A stretch of 64,000 nucleotides of DNA, from positions 88,479,141 to 88,543,140 of the forward strand of contig NC_079487.1 in the NCBI RefSeq assembly GCF_020520425.1, read 5' to 3'. The DNA is from Spinacia oleracea (taxonomy: Eukaryota > Streptophyta > Magnoliopsida > Caryophyllales > Amaranthaceae). A program made the translations under genes and the position numbers. The notes under the pieces are model-generated. The model worked only from the letters and a program-made list of their open reading frames with translations. It made no database searches and was not told the origin of the DNA. The stretch's first letter is position 1. Each line of letters starts with the position of its first letter. This document shows, in pieces, positions 58,871-64,000 of the stretch.

Positions 58871-59517
58871 GATGGATGTAGATTAAGAGGGTCGTACTAG
58901 GAGTTAGATTAAGTATATCGTACTTGTCGTCATTGTAATGTACCAGCAATCGGAGTTAGATTAAGTAGGTCGTACTTGACAATGGATGCTAAATTTTCCT
59001 ATTTTGTAAACAAATGTTCAATGAGTGAAAGAAGACACATGTTATTTTCTGAAAACATTACGAGTTGAATTAACGGGATTTTTTCATATATGATTGTATT
59101 TGTCTCCAAAAACTCCAAAAATACATCATATTCCAAATCCAAAAAGGCTACATTAGTTCATTGCATAGGCAAAAGTTCACTACAACTAGAGATGCTAAAT
59201 TTGACTTTTACTTTGGACAAAAGTTGACTTCTTAACAAACGTTGATTTTGGACAAAAGTTGACTTTCACAAATGTTGTCTTTGGACAAAAGTTGACTGCA
59301 TATCCTCCTCTCTCGAGCCCTTGCATTGCAAAAGATGGTTGCATTCCCCAGTTACTGCAATATAAAACACCAACCAAACAACATGTCAACCAATTGTTTC
59401 GACTCGCGAGCATGTCGGACACGAGTGCTTGACAAAGATTGATCTAAAATGACACAACAATACAACAGCATCCCAACACCATATCAATAAAACAACACAA
59501 CATCACCCCAACATCAA
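58871..59517. other. Spacer between GRF gene and MULE transposase end
   Basis: Includes the GRF 3' UTR. At 59200-59290 the phrase TTTGGACAAAAGTTGACTT occurs four times in imperfect tandem. Otherwise A-rich with no gene. Confidence 0.45.
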
Positions 59518-59754
59518 CTAAAAAGACAGGATTTGACCCAAGTTACTACTTAACTGCATAAAAGGTGTGCCATCTAATCCGAACAACACACCAACTCCTC
59601 TTCCTATTCCTCTTCCTCTACCCCTTAAACCTCTCCCTCCTCCTCGTGAGCCCTTGCCTGTGATGATAACTCTACCATTTTTTCCAGTTCTGGTTGGTTG
59701 AGATGTGGCATCAAAATGTACACTGGCCTGCTTTGTTGGTAGAGCAGATGTGGT
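59518..59754 (-). pseudogene. MULE transposase 3' end, cut by an LTR element
   Basis: The minus strand has 78 open codons ending at TAG (59518-59520). They encode a basic Gly/Arg tail (GKGSRGGGRGLRGRGRGIGRG), then VGVLFGLDGTPFMQ. A Gly/Arg-rich tail of this kind closes many plant MuDR/MULE transposases after the SWIM finger. The frame is open to 59755, where an LTR begins, so the body of the gene lies beyond the inserted retroelement or is gone. The assignment rests on tail composition only. Confidence 0.55.
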
Positions 59755-62732
59755 TGTAATACCTCGTATTTTTATAATATTTATAAATATATTTTATTAT
59801 ATTTATAAAGCATTTTACGATTTATTAGCATTTAAATAATATTTAAATGTATTTAATGTATTTTAATTAATTAGAATAGTTATTATTTTAATTAATTGCG
59901 AAACGAATTTAATTCTTGAGTCGGGAAATTAAATGAGTTGCAAACGATTTTTAAAAGCTTCGGGTTTTAAATAAAAGTCCAGTACATTTTATTAATCAAG
60001 CCCAATCCAAACAGTTTAATTTAAATCCTAAGCTAGCCCAATTCATTTAATTCTAAGCCCAACTCAAATATCCTAAGCCTAGCCCATCAAGGGATTATGG
60101 AGCCTATAAATAGGACTCCCCATCATTAAATAAACCCCTAAAATTTCATAAAGCCTCTTTTTGATTTCTTGCACCTCACTCCTCTCCCTCTCTTCTCTCG
60201 TCTGCACGCACGCATCCGTGCTCGTGCCTCGTGCGCTCGGCCTCACGCCCCGGACGCTGCCCTTGTGCCCTCGTGTGTTGTCGCACCCAACGCCCAACAC
60301 TCCCTCACTCCCTCCCTCGCCCTCGCGCGCCAGCGCCCACACTCGCTCGCTCGCTCTCCCTCGCGCCAGCGCGCGCTGCCCCTCTCGTCCCTCGCCCGCA
60401 GCCTTGTTGCGCTGCTGCTGTGCCTCGTTGTTGCTCGCGTGCTCGCGCACGCCTTTGCTCTCGCCCCTGCTCCCGCGCGCACGCCCAGCGTGCCGTGTGC
60501 CCTGTCCCGCGCGCAAGCGCTGCTGCCTTTGTTCTTTCGCCCGCGCGCGCACACACACGAAGTGTGTGTGTGTGTTGTTCGTGTTCGTAATTCAATTCCT
60601 TTTTCGCCCAATCACCCTAATTCGTGATTGTTCCGTGCTATAGGCCGGATTGGTATAATTCTCTTCTTCCTTACCTATTCTATTTAAATTCCGTATTTTA
60701 AATTATTATATTAATATTGTTTTGAGTAATTAAAATGCTGGGAACCGGTTATGAATACCGTGGTTTGAGGATTTGTGTGTTGTGATTCATTAGGTTTGTT
60801 TTAATTATTATAGAATGAATTTTCAGATTTGTTTATTTAATAAAGTATGGATTTTTATGATATTAAACTAGTGTTATTGGGATTTTCAAGTTAGGGTTTT
60901 AACCTAGACCTAATGAGTCAATTGATTAGCATAATTAGGTGATGATTTTAATTATGATAATCAATTATATTTTCAGATTTGAATAAAGGTTTAAAGTGTC
61001 GATTTTTATTGATTTTAAAGGCGGAAAAAGTATGTTTTTGTACTAGGGATTGATTTTACAAATTGAGACGACTTTATTATTGAAAAACGATTGAATTCTA
61101 AAGTCTAAAGGAAGTTTTAAATTTTATAAAGTTGCTGGAAATTTAATGAACATGGAAATAATTTAAGTTTCATTATTTTGATGATAGGAGGTGATTTCTA
61201 GTTGAGTGCTCGTTATTGCAAAGTGGCCCCTACGCTTAGGTATTCAAGGTACGTACAAGTCTAGGGCGACCACACCTTTTTGTCAATGACATTACATGAT
61301 TGTTGATGATGTGAATTACATTATGTGAAATCATGTTTATTTTGGTGAACGAGCATGTGTTTTGTGATGTTGGATTTATTGAATTAATTGTTGAACAAGC
61401 ATGTTGAAATTATCATGAGTATGGATTTCATTGTCAATCATGTTGTTCAATATTTATGCATGTATGGTTCAATTCACATGCAAGGGATGGATTAATTATT
61501 TGTATGCTATTGTACAGGATGTCTAGCATACTTTGAGCCATTTATTTGTACCTCGTTGTACTATTTATTTTACCACATGTGAAGGGTTAGCTCACGTAAG
61601 CCACCGCACATGTAGGGTTCAGTTGGGAATATTATGTATGAAATGAATTAGGATTTGTCGTGCAAGGGCACAACCCTCATGTTAATATGCATGATGTGGA
61701 GTCTCACTTTGGTGAGGAGGAACATGGTAGTAATATCACAAGTGTCTTGCTTGGTTGATCACAAGTCTTAAGGCATTAAAATAAGATTGTTTAGGTTGTC
61801 GTTTATTAATTGTATGTATGCATGTTGTCGAGTCTTGAGTTCGCCTTTATTAAAATATTAATAAACATAAAGTGCAACCGGAACAAGCTTCAAAACTCTT
61901 GGAACGTATATACCTTGAGTATGAACAATGGGGGGAGTCTTGCCGGAAAGCTCGTACTCCTACTAATGATACAAGACGTTGTTTCATTTATATTATGCGC
62001 AGGAATTCCGTCGGTATGGCCCGACACTCGGTATGGCCCGATTTTATTATTTTTATATTTGGTGTTTGGTTGGCTCCCATCACCTTTTTCCCTTTGTGGA
62101 TTATTCTTTTGGCCCGTTCGAAGCTTATTCTAATTAAATTGTGAGTCAAGAGTCGAGTCAAGAGTCGAGTCTTGTATCTCATGTTTGTTTGATTTGTTAT
62201 TATATGGCTTTTGCATGTTGATTAGTATTTAGTGAGTGATGCATGCTTTAGTTTCATTACTCTATGCTTGTAAGTACTCAGCTTTTGCTGACTACGTGCT
62301 TTGTGTGTTTCCGGTCATGGCCTTTGCCTTAATGACCCTATGATGATCCATCATTTGCACTTGCATTGTTGGGGAGTAGAATAATATAGCAGGTTGGTAG
62401 ATCAAGTACGATCGAAATCATGTGGCTTGGGATGATTGAGAGAGTTGCATGTTTTCGTTCCTCGAAACTATGTTGTTTAACTTTATTTTAATTATGTTTG
62501 AAATATTTGAATTACTTATACTTTGGGTTTTGGGCCATTATGGTTCCAAATTGTAGGAGGCCTCGATATTTTATTAATTATGGTTTTTAAAAAGTTAATT
62601 GACATTTAATTCCGCTGCGTAATTCTGGTAATAGCCTTAACCGTTATCACGGTGGCGGTAATGCTTTAGTAATTCCTTTATTTTAAGTTGGAAAATGGTT
62701 TTATAAAAGCAAGGAATTATTAGGGTGTTACA
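59755..62732 (+). repeat. LTR of a large LTR retrotransposon (probably gypsy, Tekay/Del-like)
   Basis: The 2978-bp segment starts TGTAATACCTCGTATTTTTA and ends AGGGTGTTACA, so the ends form a TGTAA/TTACA inverted pair. A TATA box (TATAAATA, 60105-60112) precedes a GC- and CT-rich leader-like block (60180-60560). AAGTGGTAT... and a primer-like site follow directly. Such long LTRs beginning TGTAATACC are typical of plant Tekay/Del gypsy elements. The 3' LTR would lie outside the window, so this is inferred from one end. Confidence 0.75.
60105..60112 (+). promoter_or_regulatory. TATA box of the LTR promoter
   Basis: GAGCCTATAAATAGGACTCC, a textbook plant TATA context; transcription would start about 30 bp downstream, at the border of the CT-rich block. 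Confidence 0.7.
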
Positions 62733-62735
62733 AAG

Positions 62736-62750
62736 TGGTATTTGCAGAGC
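62736..62750 (+). promoter_or_regulatory. Primer-binding-site candidate with a 3-nt insertion
   Basis: TGGTATTTGCAGAGC lies three bases after the LTR. It matches the tRNA-iMet site TGGTATCAGAGC except for an extra TTG. A functional site would need to tolerate that bulge. Confidence 0.5.
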
Positions 62751-63549
62751 TCTAGTTTGAGAGCTGCTTTGCATTAATTAATAGTGCAAAGTGGTAAATC
62801 CTTAAACTACGATTGCGGAACTTTAGGATTTTCGAAAATTACTTTTCCTAAAGTCAAAACGTATTATTTTGAGTACTCAATATTTTAAAGGTCAAATACC
62901 AATTATTTTGGGTCATTTGAAATAAGTTGAAAAGTTTGGATTATTATTTAATTTAATTAATCTTTCCGAATCTATTTTTTTTATTTATTCGAAAATTTCG
63001 AATTAAATTCGTATTTATTTCTAAATTTCGGAAATTAATTTATTTAATTATCCGAATTATTTTAATTATTTATTATTCTATTTATTTTATTCGAATATTT
63101 TTTTTCTTTCTTCTTTCGAATTTATATTTTAAATTTTTCGGATTTCTTTTTTTTTTTCCGAAAATTATTCATTTATTTATTTAATTAATCGATAATTTTT
63201 ATTAATTTTCGATTTTAATTTAAATAATTTCAACCAAGTTAGGAGTTATTTCTTAATTAATTTCGAAAATTAATATTATTTTCAAGTGAGAAATGGGTAG
63301 ACTAAGAAGGGCATATTAGTGTAAGAATGCATATTATGTGACAATGTGATTACTAAGTGCCATGTATATGTTTTAACCATGTTTTATCTTGCTTTATGTG
63401 ATTAATTGTATCATATTTCATGTTGAGCATATATTTGTGCATTGAAATTGTATGGCTCCACGAACTATTTATTGTATCCTTTTGGGGTTGGAATTTCTAT
63501 GGAAACGCGTTAGTAAGACTTTTGAGTTGTGAATTTTCAGGAATTAAGG

Positions 63550-64000
63550 ATGCTACCTTATAAGTTCACCAGTTTAGGATACTTAGAGAAGATGGATAAT
63601 GAGACTCCTCGCACGTATGTTCAGAAGATCATGCTTGCTTGTGACTATTTGGCTTCGACCAAGAACATGCCCCACCTTAGGCACAAAGATATGATGGCTA
63701 GTATGATTATACATTGTTTACCCCATAAGAACCCTTACATAGACCTCAAGAATAGGTTCAGTGACATGCATTATAGTGATGGTACCCCTAATAGGTACAA
63801 ATATGGGACTAGTGATGGTAGGTGGAAGTATGATTCTGAGGTTCTTGCTACTATCCTAGAGGTTGCGGAAATTAGCTATGAGGATGGAAAGTATTCTGCG
63901 GGTCTAGGTATGGGCTATGGAGGAATAGAAAGTGATGGTGAGGATGATATGATCCATGATGAGCAAGCTAGTGATGTTGAGGAGGATAGTGATGATGATG
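63550..64000 (+). CDS. Unassigned ORF behind the LTR, partial (150+ codons)
   Basis: From ATG 63550 the frame is open to the window end. The protein begins MLPYKFTSLGYLEKMDNE. It has a helical, Met/His-rich middle (MPHLRHKDMMASMIIHCLPH) and a Tyr/Gly-rich part (RYKYGTSDGRWKYDS, GLGMGYGG), and ends in a strongly acidic tail (DEQASDVEEDSDDD). A TTTTCAG acceptor-like motif lies 10 bases before the ATG, and the frame extends only eight codons further upstream. It stands where gag is expected, 0.8 kb after the primer site, but I see no zinc knuckle or known gag motif in this part. It could be a divergent gag N-terminus or an extra ORF of a non-autonomous element. Confidence 0.5.
   Translation, partial: MLPYKFTSLGYLEKMDNETPRTYVQKIMLACDYLASTKNMPHLRHKDMMASMIIHCLPHKNPYIDLKNRFSDMHYSDGTPNRYKYGTSDGRWKYDSEVLATILEVAEISYEDGKYSAGLGMGYGGIESDGEDDMIHDEQASDVEEDSDDD

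Noticed and set aside
60079..60643. Five overlapping ORFs of 96-160 codons on both strands
   Set aside because: They lie in the GC/CT-rich block of the long LTR, just after its TATA box; they are low-complexity and mutually exclusive.
1..64000. CRISPR arrays, bacterial operons, rRNA or functional tRNA genes
   Set aside because: None seen. The regular repeats present are transposon arrays or microsatellites, and the tRNA-like boxes belong to SINE-like sequences without a tRNA fold.

Overview
This window is nuclear DNA of a flowering plant, probably a eudicot. Genes have many short exons and GT-AG introns, and there are long AT-rich introns, pol-III-type SINEs, and every major plant transposon class. 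Species cannot be read from the sequence. A Caryophyllales/Amaranthaceae origin is a guess from the style of the LINE peptides.

Three host genes are recognisable, all on the minus strand. (1) A GAUT7-like galacturonosyltransferase (2023-12725) has ten exons that join in phase to 647 codons. (2) A BCNT-domain SWC5/CFDP1-type chromatin protein (15808-17008, with a 5' non-coding exon near 18.2 kb) joins to 248 codons. (3) A chalcone-isomerase-fold FAP2-like protein (47251-52909) has ten exons that join to 412 codons. Two small GRF zinc-finger genes lie near the two ends of the window (1-384 minus; 58323-58870 plus, interrupted by an in-frame TAG). The second converges on the 3' end of a MULE-type transposase ORF, which suggests both belong to Mutator-like elements.

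The centre (18.6-46.25 kb) is a nested transposon stack whose order can be reconstructed from target-site duplications (TSDs). Two LINE 3' ends (LINE-A and LINE-C, plus strand) sit side by side at one target, ATACTCCAT. LINE-A was split by a Stowaway MITE. LINE-C was split by a 3.7-kb minus-strand LINE-B (13-bp TSD). LINE-B was split by a ~10.4-kb copia-type LTR element (TSD ACCAT). That outer copia element carries a second ~10.5-kb copia element with an intact 1,328-codon gag-pol (TSD GCACT) in its leader, and a 1.67-kb CACTA element (TSD ATT) in its 3' LTR. The outer element has nearly identical LTRs but a ruined pol, which fits a non-autonomous partner of the inner, coding-competent one.

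The remaining intergenic DNA is also mobile. It holds a 511-bp foldback element made of palindromes (13333-13843), LINE fragments (14.1-15.0 kb and 54.5-55.4 kb), Helitron-like ends (54378), and a PIF/Harbinger-like element (55550-57303) packed with short repeats and carrying its own hAT MITE. A long LTR (59755-62732) interrupts the MULE transposase and is followed by an ORF I cannot assign, which runs off the window.

All coordinates were worked out by hand from the sequence. Similarities are pattern recognition, not database results.
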